Positions 15,106 to 22,188 of a stretch of DNA of 22,188 nucleotides are shown piece after piece. This stretch comes from CAZKUN01 sp964555935 (lineage in GTDB: Bacteria > Armatimonadota > Zipacnadia > Zipacnadales > VGFC01): positions 1 through 22,188 of the forward strand of contig CAZKUN010000155.1 in NCBI GenBank assembly GCA_964555935.1, read 5' to 3'. The translations under genes and the position numbers were made by a program. The notes under the pieces were generated by a model. That model ran no database searches and was not told the origin of the DNA. It saw nothing but the letters and a program-made list of their open reading frames with translations. The stretch's first letter is position 1, and each line of letters begins with the position of its first letter.

Positions 15106-17277
15106 ATGAGCTTGAGACTCGGGCTGGCGACGTGCCTGCTGTTGATGACTGTTGGGGTCGCACATGGCGATGTCTTCCAAGCCGTCGAAACGATGGATGC
15201 CGAGGCGGTCGAGACGTTCCTCGAAGACGGGGTCGATCCCAAGACGCGTGACGACGAGGGCTTGACGCCGCTTCACGTGGCGGCGCGGGTGGGGCACGGT
15301 CCGATTGCCGGGCTGCTCATCCGGAACGGCGCGGGCGTGAACGTGCGAGCCGCAGACGGGCGGGCCCCGCTTCATTTGGCGAGGGAGGCCAACCAGCGGT
15401 ATATGGCCTTCTACCTGAGGACGCAGGGCGCCGACCGCAATGCTCTGGATGATGCCGGGCAGACGCCGCTGGATGTATTCGCTCTGGCCCACCGGGTCCA
15501 CTGGGCCCCGAACGAGCGGGACCTGCCGCGAGCCCGTGACTCGGCCCGCAAGCGCCCCCGGGTTGCGACGCTACATGTGGCCGTGGCGCTGGGAGACGTT
15601 GAGGCCATTGAGCGCCTGCTGGCGGGTGGGGCCGATGGTAGGGAGCGCGACGCCGACGGAGTAACCCCACTCCACATTGCCGCCGAGAGCGGGTATGTTG
15701 CGCTCGTCGAGGCCCTCGGCGCGTCGGGGCGCGACTACGATATGCGCGACGGCGAGGGTCGCACGCCGCTGCATCTGGCCGATCGTGACAAGATGATCCA
15801 GCACCTGATTGGGTGCGGCGCCGACACGGATGCGGTTGACCGTCGAGGCTGGACGCCGGCGGACACGCGAGTACAGTTGCATACTTCAGGGCATGCAAGA
15901 CTGTATGCGCCTTGGGTCCAACCGCACGCGGCTGCCGGCGCGCGAGCCACCACACTGCCCGGTGCGGTTGCTATCAGTGATGCCGAGCGGGCTGATGAGC
16001 TTATCGCGGGCGGGGCGGATGTGACTCGCGCGACGGCGAACGGTTGGACGCCGCTGCACTGGACGGTCGCGCTGCACGCCGACGCTCCGGCGATCATCAG
16101 TACACTGTTGGGGGCCGGCGCCGACCCGAACGCTCGGGACCGTACGGGCCAGACGCCGCTTCATCTGGCCGGTTCCCAACTGGACGTGGCGAGGCTCCTG
16201 TTAGACGGCGGAGCCGATCCCAACGCTCAGAACCTCGCCGGCAAGACGCTTGTGCATTCGTGGCGGGCGTCGCAGCAGATGCTGGAACTGTTCCTCGAGC
16301 ACGGCCTGGACCCGAGCCTGCGTGGGGAGACGGGCAAGACACTGCTCCACTCCCATGGTCGCGATCGCGTGCGCGCCGAGATGCTTCTGGCAAGAGGGGT
16401 CGACCCGAATCTGCTCGATGGTGAGGGCGCCTCAGCCGCTGACTGGCTGAGCTTCACGGATGATCGGGAGCTGCTAGACCTGTACTTCAAGCACGGACTG
16501 CGCGGGAACCGCGCGCTCGGGGTTCTTCCCTACTCGAATCCCGATGCAGGGATCGAGTACCTGCTGGCCCATGGCGCGGACCGAGAGCGCATCGGACGGT
16601 ACCTGCTGGTGCGAGCCATTAGAAGGCGAGACATCGGGACCTGGCGAAAGGGGCGGTCGCTCGGGGCGCGCTTCGAGGACATCAGCCCCCACGCGGCTTC
16701 GGTGAACCTGGGCCGCGCCAGCCTGTCGCGGGCCAAGCCGAGTGAAGACCTGGCACTGATGGTGGCGGATGGTCTCGATCCAAATGTCGTGGACAACCAG
16801 CACATGACACCGCTGCAGCGAGCCGTGTGGGATCAATCCGTGTGGCTGCGGTCCCGCAATCCGAGGGTGTTGCTGGGGATCGGGGCGACACATGACATCT
16901 ACACGGCGGCGGGCATGGGCGAGGTGGAGATCGTACGCCAGTTCCTCGACGCGGAAGTGAGCCCGGACGCACCCCATCCGAGAGATGGGCGCACGCCGCT
17001 GCATTGGGCCGCGCGCATGAACCACACGGATGTTGTCCGGTTGCTGATTGAGCGCGGAGCCGACGTCAGCGCGGTCTCGGAGAACGGCAACACGCCGCTC
17101 CACGAGGCGCTGTGGTACACGATGGAGCGGTACCCGACGCGCGAGTTCGTCGAGACGCTGGTGCTGGCTGGCGCGGACCTGACCGCCAGAGATGAGGACG
17201 GCGAGACGCCGCTCGGCAAGCTTAGGGCCCCGTGGCAGGAGTGCTGGCTCATGTTCGAGCACGGTGGGGTGATGTGA
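15106..17277 (+). CDS. Exported ankyrin-repeat protein
   Basis: About 723 residues. The N-terminus MSLRLGLATCLLLMTVGVAHG is a Sec signal peptide with cleavage after AHG, so the protein is periplasmic or extracellular. The start is uncertain: the frame opens at TTG 15070, ATG 15106 fits the signal but abuts GGGGAGGG, and TTG 15112 is ideally spaced (6 bases) from that ribosome site. Ankyrin units recur through the whole protein, with the consensus DxxGxTPLHxAxxxxxxxxxxxLLxxGADxNA. Clear examples are EGLTPLHVAARVGH, DGVTPLHIAAESGY, NGWTPLHWTVAL, TGQTPLHLAGSQ, DGRTPLHWAARMNH and NGNTPLHEAL. I count about 15-18 including degenerate ones, with a more diverged middle (about 450-590). Such proteins bind other proteins; the partner is unknown. 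It lies directly after ftsA, bracketed by a 28-bp direct repeat. Confidence 0.9.
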   Translation: MSLRLGLATCLLLMTVGVAHGDVFQAVETMDAEAVETFLEDGVDPKTRDDEGLTPLHVAARVGHGPIAGLLIRNGAGVNVRAADGRAPLHLAREANQRYMAFYLRTQGADRNALDDAGQTPLDVFALAHRVHWAPNERDLPRARDSARKRPRVATLHVAVALGDVEAIERLLAGGADGRERDADGVTPLHIAAESGYVALVEALGASGRDYDMRDGEGRTPLHLADRDKMIQHLIGCGADTDAVDRRGWTPADTRVQLHTSGHARLYAPWVQPHAAAGARATTLPGAVAISDAERADELIAGGADVTRATANGWTPLHWTVALHADAPAIISTLLGAGADPNARDRTGQTPLHLAGSQLDVARLLLDGGADPNAQNLAGKTLVHSWRASQQMLELFLEHGLDPSLRGETGKTLLHSHGRDRVRAEMLLARGVDPNLLDGEGASAADWLSFTDDRELLDLYFKHGLRGNRALGVLPYSNPDAGIEYLLAHGADRERIGRYLLVRAIRRRDIGTWRKGRSLGARFEDISPHAASVNLGRASLSRAKPSEDLALMVADGLDPNVVDNQHMTPLQRAVWDQSVWLRSRNPRVLLGIGATHDIYTAAGMGEVEIVRQFLDAEVSPDAPHPRDGRTPLHWAARMNHTDVVRLLIERGADVSAVSENGNTPLHEALWYTMERYPTREFVETLVLAGADLTARDEDGETPLGKLRAPWQECWLMFEHGGVM

Positions 17278-17344
17278 GGACGTGGCTTCGCGGCCTGCGT
17301 GTCGGCAGATTCGCCTGAGTAGGGCCGTTCGCATGCGTCCGCCG

Positions 17345-17372
17345 CCCGCGAGAAGAACCTCCGTCTGAAGGG
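17345..17372. repeat. 28-bp direct repeat, copy B
   Basis: Same orientation as copy A at 14956-14983, with 3 mismatches in 28. It looks like a duplicated ftsA 3' end left on the far side of the ankyrin gene, or one of a dispersed family. Confidence 0.6.
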
Positions 17373-17395
17373 CCGCAGAGAAGCCCACGCCAACA

Positions 17396-17445
17396 GGGGA
17401 CAGTCCCGCGCAACGGGCACCGCGTGCCGTTGCTTGGACAGTCCC
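17396..17445. repeat. REP-like palindrome cluster
   Basis: GGGAC-A-GTCCC (17397-17407) is followed by a hairpin GCAACGG...CCGTTGC (17410-17433) with an inner CAC-CGC-GTG and one bulged G. A second GGAC-A-GTCC follows at 17436-17444. Two short palindromes flanking a longer hairpin resemble a REP/BIME-type extragenic element. Confidence 0.5.
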
Positions 17446-17613
17446 GGACGGAACGACGGCTTCGTCAACATCCGCACTGACTGAGATTATTGGGAAACCT
17501 TCTTCCACCCCCACTGTCATACAGATACACGTGATCGCTGATGAGGGGACGTCTGCCCGTCCCGGCCGGTGGCTCGCGGCACGTATTTCCGGGCCGAAGT
17601 GTGGTCTAGTCCT

Positions 17614-18906
17614 ATGTCCTGTAACTACAACCTGGAAGACCTCTCAGCGTACGTCGACCGTGAGGTTGACGCCGAGGCGCGCCTGGCGATCCGCGAACAC
17701 CTTCGCGATTGCGAGACGTGCCGCACTGCCGTGTCTGAGCTGAGACAGGTCGCCGACATCCTCCACGCGACGCCCGCCGTTGAGCCCGCGCGGTCGATGG
17801 TCTGGGGTGTTTTCGAAGGCGCTCCCGCCAAGCCGATCCACTGCGCGGTGGTCCTCCCCGAGGGCTCAGCCTACATCGACGGTGAGTTGGACGAGGATGA
17901 AGTCGCCTCTCTGCTGGCCCACCTTGCGAAGTGCGATGCCTGCTACGGAGCGCACAAGCAACTCGAGCGCGTGGCCGACGGACTGGCCGCGACGCAGCGC
18001 GCTAACGTTCCGGCTGGCCTCGATGAGCGCATCGCCCGCGCGGTTGAGAGAGAGCGCAAGGCCGTGTGGCGGCCCGTCGTCAGTTGGGCGAGCCAAGTCG
18101 CCACGCCTGTCGTGCGCGTGTCGGTGAGGTTGGCTGCCGCGGCGCTGTTCCTCATGGCGCTGACGCTAGGCGTCTTCTATTCCTTCGACCGCAGCTTCCA
18201 GGGCCCGACAGAGTGGGCGAAGTCGCAGTTCTCGCGCCCGGCCGAAGTCTCCACGCCGGCCGAGACCGGAGATCTCACGCCGCCGATGGTCGACGGCATG
18301 ATCGCCGAGGCTCCCGAGCCTTCCGACGAGCCGACGCCGTCCGCGCGCCCGTCGACGCCGACGGTCGTAGCCTCGACGCGGCCCGCTGAAGTATCGAGGC
18401 CGACGATCCCGCCGCCCACAGTTGAGACGACCGGACCCGTCGTCCGTCCGGTCGTTGATTCGGGCGGACCTGATGCGCCCGCTGATCTCCACGCAACTCC
18501 GCCGATCGACTCAACGCCCGCGCTAGCGCCGTCGGGGCCATCCGGAGTTCCCGAGTCTGTTCTCGCCAGCGTCCAGCCCGGCGCGCCGGCGGACGATGCG
18601 CCGTCCGGCCCAGGGGCGAGCACTCCGGGCGGATTGGCGAAGGCCACTCCTACCGACGACGGCATGGGACCTGTCGGCCCGCCGCTTGAGCCGCCTCCTA
18701 CGCTCGTTGCCCGTGCTGGTGACCCGCGGCCGGGCGATGCCGGCGTGGTCGTCTTCGCGCCGCGCGCCACCGTGACATACGACGCCGGGTCGTCATCAGA
18801 CCGCGTCGACAGCTCCTCGCTCAGCGAACTCGCGCGCCGGACGAATGTTGATCTGCGCGCCGAGGGCCGACGCGGCGGCAGCGCGACGGTCACCATCAAT
18901 CACTAG
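17614..18906 (+). CDS. Membrane-anchored anti-sigma-factor-like protein with two zinc-finger (zf-HC2) domains
   Basis: 430 residues from ATG 17614 (MSCNYNLEDLSAYVDREVDAEA). A longer frame from GTG 17569 adds 15 residues that do not look like this family. No strong ribosome site is seen. Two tandem anti-sigma zinc-binding units each keep the H-x3-C-x2-C signature: HLRDCETC (about 29-36) and HLAKCDACY (103-111), each with an upstream Cys (3 and 77). One membrane helix follows (about 169-190: VSVRLAAAALFLMALTLGVFYSF). Then a Pro/Ser/Thr-rich exported region of about 180 residues leads to a short C-terminal segment ending RGGSATVTINH. The known zf-HC2 family sequesters ECF sigma factors in the cytoplasm and releases them on envelope signals. 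No sigma gene is adjacent, so the partner is unknown. Confidence 0.82.
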   Translation: MSCNYNLEDLSAYVDREVDAEARLAIREHLRDCETCRTAVSELRQVADILHATPAVEPARSMVWGVFEGAPAKPIHCAVVLPEGSAYIDGELDEDEVASLLAHLAKCDACYGAHKQLERVADGLAATQRANVPAGLDERIARAVERERKAVWRPVVSWASQVATPVVRVSVRLAAAALFLMALTLGVFYSFDRSFQGPTEWAKSQFSRPAEVSTPAETGDLTPPMVDGMIAEAPEPSDEPTPSARPSTPTVVASTRPAEVSRPTIPPPTVETTGPVVRPVVDSGGPDAPADLHATPPIDSTPALAPSGPSGVPESVLASVQPGAPADDAPSGPGASTPGGLAKATPTDDGMGPVGPPLEPPPTLVARAGDPRPGDAGVVVFAPRATVTYDAGSSSDRVDSSSLSELARRTNVDLRAEGRRGGSATVTINH

Positions 18907-18991
18907 CCTCCGGCTGCATTGAGAAGGCCCCGCCGCGCCTCTGGCCGAACCTCCCACACGCTCTGATCCTGCTCCACGAGGTCGTCTTGGT

Positions 18992-20002
18992 ATGAACACC
19001 GTCCGCCGCCTGTTGCTCGTCTGCCTGCTATTCCCAATCGCCGGTTGGACGTCGTGTGGCAGCAGCCAACGTCCGGTCGTCGTGCCCGTCCCCCAGCCGG
19101 ATCCCGGCACCCCCAATCCGACATTTGACGCCGCGCGCGCTTTCCGCGTTCTCGAGGCGCAGGTTGCGTTCGGACCTCGGGCGCCAGGGACGCCCGGACA
19201 CGACGCCGCGAAGACGCACATCGTGGATGAACTCACGAAGCACGCGGATAGCGTCCTTTCCCAGGACTTCCAGGCCTCGACGACTTTCGGCGGCCCATAT
19301 GACTTCACGAACATCATCGGATTCTTCGGCCCCGACCAGGGCGAGAAGCTGATGATTTGCGCTCACTGGGACACGCGCCCGGTGGCCGACCAAGACCCAG
19401 ACCCCGCGAACCACTCGAAGCCCGTCCTCGGCGCCAATGATGGCGCTTCGGGCGTGGCGGTGCTATTGGAACTGGCTCGGGCCTTTGCTGAGAAGGCTCC
19501 GCCCGTGCCGATCATCCTCGCCTTCTGGGATGCGGAGGACTCAGGCTTGACCGCAGGGGGCCGCGCGCCATTTTATGGGTACATTTTGGGGTCGGAGTAT
19601 TACACGAAGAACTGGCCTGCGAACGGGAAGCCCGACGAGGTGATTCTTCTCGACATGGTCGGCGGCGACAGCAAAGCCAACCCGCGCGTGGCGAAGCGGG
19701 CCGGAGGCAACAACGACTTCGATCTGCGGATCGAGCGGAACTCGCTGCAGTCGGCGCCTGAACTCATCAACGAAATCTACTCCGCGGGCGAGAAGCTTGG
19801 GCACTTGGCGTTCACCCGCTCGCTGGGGTACTCGGTCATCGACGACCACATGCCCTTCATCGCCGCGAAGATCCCGTCGGTCGACCTGATTGAGTTTGAC
19901 TATCCCGAGTGGCACACGGTGGATGACACGCCGGAGAACTGCAGCGCGGATTCGCTGAAGCAGGTGGGGGAGACGCTGCTGGAAGTCGTCTACGCGAGGT
20001 AG
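18992..20002 (+). CDS. Exported M28-family metallo-enzyme, glutaminyl-peptide cyclotransferase-like
   Basis: 336 residues from ATG 18992, with GAGGTCG about 8 bases upstream. The N-terminus (MNTVRRLLLVCLLFPIAGWTSCGSS) is a signal peptide and possibly a weak lipobox (WTSC is off-consensus), followed by a Pro-rich linker. Metal and catalytic motifs of the M28 zinc peptidase fold are in order: AHWDTRP (His125), LGANDGASGVAVLLELAR (Asp150), FWDAEDSG (Glu182/Asp183), VILLDMVGGDS and IDDHMPFI. The end, EFDYPEWHTVDDTPENCS, matches the WHT.DD..N block seen in glutaminyl cyclases, which turn N-terminal Gln into pyroglutamate. An aminopeptidase is the alternative. It is followed by a convergent gene, with a nested palindrome between the two. 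Confidence 0.87.
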   Translation: MNTVRRLLLVCLLFPIAGWTSCGSSQRPVVVPVPQPDPGTPNPTFDAARAFRVLEAQVAFGPRAPGTPGHDAAKTHIVDELTKHADSVLSQDFQASTTFGGPYDFTNIIGFFGPDQGEKLMICAHWDTRPVADQDPDPANHSKPVLGANDGASGVAVLLELARAFAEKAPPVPIILAFWDAEDSGLTAGGRAPFYGYILGSEYYTKNWPANGKPDEVILLDMVGGDSKANPRVAKRAGGNNDFDLRIERNSLQSAPELINEIYSAGEKLGHLAFTRSLGYSVIDDHMPFIAAKIPSVDLIEFDYPEWHTVDDTPENCSADSLKQVGETLLEVVYAR

Positions 20003-20037
20003 TGGGCTGCGATCGGATGCGCAGACCCTCAATGGCA

Positions 20038-20079
20038 GGACGAGTCGGATCTGGAGATCCGACCTACGGGGTCTCGTCC
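20038..20079. terminator. Nested palindrome between convergent genes
   Basis: GTCGGATCT-GG-AGATCCGAC (20044-20063) is a 9-bp perfect hairpin, enclosed by GGACGAG/CTCGTCC (20038-20044 and 20073-20079). It sits in the 83-base gap between the stops of the M28 gene and the minus-strand gene. A bidirectional terminator or a REP-type repeat are both possible; no T-tract is present. Confidence 0.5.
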
Positions 20080-20085
20080 CCGCCG

Positions 20086-21737
20086 CTAGTTCCCACTGTC
20101 GGGTCCGGTCAGAAGGATGATGTTGCCGGCTTTCGCATCCAGCTCCCAAGGCGGGCCGTCCTGGAACTTCTCTTCCGGCAGTGGCTTTCCGCGAAAGCGC
20201 AGACCGGAATGAGTTGCGCCGGCGGGCGGCCAAACGCGCATCGCCTCGGCCGCCTCGGGAAGCTCATCGATGACGATCACCGTCCGGCCCGTCTCGTCCT
20301 CCATCCGCGCAGCGCAGGTGATCGGCCCAATCCCCGACGGGAAGTCGACAAGCTGGACCAGCGGCCCATCCTCGCCCCACGCGGCGGGGATCGCCGGCAG
20401 CAGTTGGACGAGGTCCTGAGAGCCCCGGACCGCCGCCGCCGATACCTCGCGCACGAGGCGGGCCGCCGCAATGACGTTCTCTGTCGCGCCATCCATCACC
20501 ACGCCAGGCAGGCCCTGTCGCGCCAGCTCGTCTTCCATCGTCTCCCACGCCGGCGGCGCGTGGTCGGACGCCCCTTGCGGCAAGGCGGACGCTCGGCCCC
20601 GCAGCTCAGCGACGCGTTCGGGACGGCCTATCAGGTCCGCCACGAGGGCGACGTCGTGCAGCGCCTTCACTGACGGTTGCTCGTCCGGCAAGGCGTCGGC
20701 CGCTCGCTCCAGCGCCCCCCAGAGGATCTGCCCCCAACGCTTGGGGGCATGGGCGTAGAGCGCGCAATCGACGACCGCGGATGTCAGCGCGGCCTGCTCC
20801 TCCGTTGTGGCCACGCCGGCGAACGTGCCGCCCTCCGCCTGCTCGCGAAGCAGCGTCTCCAGGCGCTTCCCAACCGCCTCCGCATGGCCTGATCGCGCGA
20901 GGGCTGAGATGACCTGAGCGACATCAAGCGGCGGAAGATCAGCGTCCTCCGCTGCGATCACCAGCCCGGCCACGGCGGCGTGATAGGCGCCATTGACGAG
21001 TTCACTGCCAAGCGTCATGGCGCCGGGCGTCACGCGCACGNNNNNNNNNNGCGCACGCCCCACCAGTCGGCGATGCCCCGCATCACGTACGTGGGGTCGG
21101 CGTTCCGCACATCGGGCAGCTTGCGGGGCTCGTGCGCGGGCGGGGTCGCCGGCAAGCCCAGGAACAACTCCTCGGATGCCCCGGCGCCGAGTTCGAGATC
21201 GTAGGCCAGGAGGTCGCTGCCCTCCACTCCGAGTCGCGAGTCGGTGGGCGCGCTCGACATCAGCAACGTTACGAGCCCATTGGCTACAAGAGCCGCGCCT
21301 CGCTGCAGCGCCGCGCCCTCCGGCGCGCCCGTGACCTCCACGCACAGTCGGACCGCGCGCTTCTCGCCAGCGTGGTTGGTCAGTCGCACGTGCCTGAACA
21401 GCCACAGCGAGGGGTCCAAACGGCCCGCGATGTCGGCGCCGACGAGGGACTCGCACTCGATGCCGTCATGCTCCAGCACGGCCTCGACAATGCGGACGCC
21501 TGGCCCATACCACGATAGCCCGGGGCGTCGAGCGGGCAGGGGATCGAATGAATCCGGTTCCGCGAACCACGCGGTGAGCCCGACGCCGCTCGCCGACGAC
21601 TCCGCGGCGACGTCGTCGTGTAGGATGAACCGCGCCGGGGCCCCCGGTCGGCCGAGAATCGCCACGGGCTCCGCCACGCAGAGCGACGCGAGCGTCAGCA
21701 AAAGCAGCGAGAGGATGGGCTTACGCGTTGTGTTCAT
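20086..21737 (-). CDS. Secreted protein with six-hairpin-glycosidase-like C-terminus, interrupted by a scaffold gap
   Basis: Starts at ATG 21737 (MNTTRKPILSLLLLTLASLCVA, a Sec signal), overlapping the thiE stop by 17 bases. The frame breaks at the run of 10 N (21041-21050). The 7 bases GCGCACG are present on both sides of the N run; collapsing them and the N gives WWGVR-VTPGAMTLGSELVNG and a single 544-residue protein. The N-terminal half is beta-rich and reads like an aldose-epimerase-like or sandwich domain. The C-terminal half is helical, then LVQLLPAIPAAWGEDGPLVQLVDFPSGIG. That stretch resembles the end of six-hairpin glycosidases (LPA.P..W followed by a beta-rich tail). The family is recognised only by this resemblance; no catalytic acid can be assigned. 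No neighbouring transporter supports a sugar role. Confidence 0.65.
21041..21050. other. Assembly gap (10 N) flanked by a 7-bp overlap
   Basis: GCGCACG occurs immediately before (21034-21040) and immediately after (21051-21057) the N run. Removing the N run and one copy (17 bases) makes the surrounding gene length divisible by three and the frame continuous, so the true sequence probably has no gap. Confidence 0.8.
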
Positions 21738-22188
21738 CGCACGCTCGCACGAGGTCTTTCACGGCCTGCAGCGGGTTATCGGCGCGGGAGACGGCGGAGA
21801 TCACGCACAGCAACTCCGCCCCGGAGTCAAGCATGGCCCCCACGCGGGCCGGGGTGATCCCTCCGATGGCGCAGACGGGAATGCTGACGGCGGCAACGAC
21901 TTCGCGCAAGCGCTCGGGTCCGACGACGGGCCGCTCGGATTTCGTGGGCGATGGATGCATCGCTCCGACGGCGACATACGATGCGCCATCGCGCTCGGCG
22001 GCCTGGGCCTCGCCGGTAGTCGGGGCCGTCACGCCGAGGATTGCGTCAGGGCCGAGCACTTCGCGTGCCTTGGCTGCCGCCACGTCGGCCTGGCCGACAT
22101 GCACGCCTTCGGCGCCCACTTGCGCGGCGAGCCCGGGCAGGTCGTTGACGATCATCGGGACGCCCGCCGACTGCGATTCGTCGGTGAG
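21721..22188 (-). CDS. thiE: Thiamine-phosphate synthase (N-terminus beyond window)
   Basis: ThiE joins the thiazole and pyrimidine phosphates to make thiamine phosphate. The open minus-strand frame enters at 22188 and ends at a TAA (21721-21723), giving 155 visible residues of a usual 200-220. Seen: VPMIVNDLPGLAAQVGAEGVHVGQAD (the ND...GVHxGQ.D block), VGAMHPSPTKS (the G..FPTxTK region, here variant), and IPVCAIGGITPARVGAMLDSGAELLCVISAV, the phosphate-binding GGI loop and C-terminal strand. An internal ATG at 22155 is not the start, because the frame upstream also reads as ThiE. TenI-type paralogues are an alternative, since the F-P-T motif is altered. The next gene overlaps its 3' end, implying co-transcription. 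Confidence 0.88.
   Translation of the reverse strand, partial: LTDESQSAGVPMIVNDLPGLAAQVGAEGVHVGQADVAAAKAREVLGPDAILGVTAPTTGEAQAAERDGASYVAVGAMHPSPTKSERPVVGPERLREVVAAVSIPVCAIGGITPARVGAMLDSGAELLCVISAVSRADNPLQAVKDLVRACDEHNA

Larger units (their letters stand above)
17278..17613. other. Intergenic region with repeat copy and REP-like hairpins
   Basis: 336 bases between the ankyrin gene and the anti-sigma-like gene. It holds direct-repeat copy B (17345-17372) and a palindrome cluster (17396-17445). I see no convincing gene. A minus-strand frame here is only the antisense of the ankyrin gene running out. No clear promoter is visible for the next gene. Confidence 0.55.

Noticed and set aside
15070..17277. 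Tandem ankyrin units considered as a DNA-level repeat array
   Set aside because: The units are similar only at protein level; the DNA copies are diverged and variable in length.
1..22188. tRNA, rRNA, CRISPR, transposase or prophage genes
   Set aside because: None was recognised on either strand by eye; a small RNA could still be missed without a covariance-model search.

Overview
The window is GC-rich, gene-dense bacterial DNA, probably from a metagenome assembly because it contains a scaffold gap of exactly 10 N. The host looks diderm: there is an LptD/OstA-type LPS-assembly protein, several Sec-exported proteins and a FtsQ POTRA protein. A murC-ftsQ-ftsA run shows a canonical division/cell-wall cluster, which argues against typical Planctomycetes. 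I cannot fix the phylum. UGA is an ordinary stop here: murC, ftsQ, ftsA, the ankyrin gene and the Cys-rich gene all end with it.

Layout. On the minus strand at the left, reading right to left: a RecQ helicase fused to a C-terminal phosphoribosyltransferase-like segment (7695-5599), dprA (5525-4581), an LptD-like protein (4426-2684), a hairpin terminator, then secA (2540 to beyond the left edge, C-terminus missing). An AT-richer intergenic region (7696-8022) carries a REP-like palindrome and a sigma70-like promoter firing rightward. It drives an unusual three-gene unit: a small secreted protein with a double-glycine leader and 16 cysteines (8023-8478), a secreted LolA-like protein whose frame breaks at a G7 run (8620-9715), and a C39-peptidase-like/DUF1573 protein (9687-11114).

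The most notable signal is in that third gene. A TGA sits inside the DUF1573 domain in the context TGA-Gly-Ser-Cys, and the same frame stays open for 259 more codons with domain-like sequence. A perfect 7-bp hairpin with loop GGTCA starts 14 nt after it. These are the features of a bacterial selenocysteine insertion element, so this is a candidate selenoprotein with a U-x-x-C motif, encoded beside a cysteine-rich substrate-like protein. A sequencing error or a fresh nonsense mutation remains possible.

The right half holds murC, ftsQ and ftsA (11389-14979), each with recognisable motifs. Where ftsZ commonly follows there is a large exported ankyrin-repeat protein (15106-17277), bounded by two copies of a 28-bp sequence that includes the end of ftsA. 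Then come an anti-sigma-like membrane protein with two zinc-binding domains, an M28/glutaminyl-cyclase-like exported enzyme, and on the minus strand a secreted six-hairpin-glycosidase-like protein overlapping a partial thiE. The N gap in the secreted-protein gene appears to be an artefact: collapsing the 7-bp flanking overlap restores one open frame.

No rRNA, tRNA, CRISPR array, transposase or phage gene was seen.
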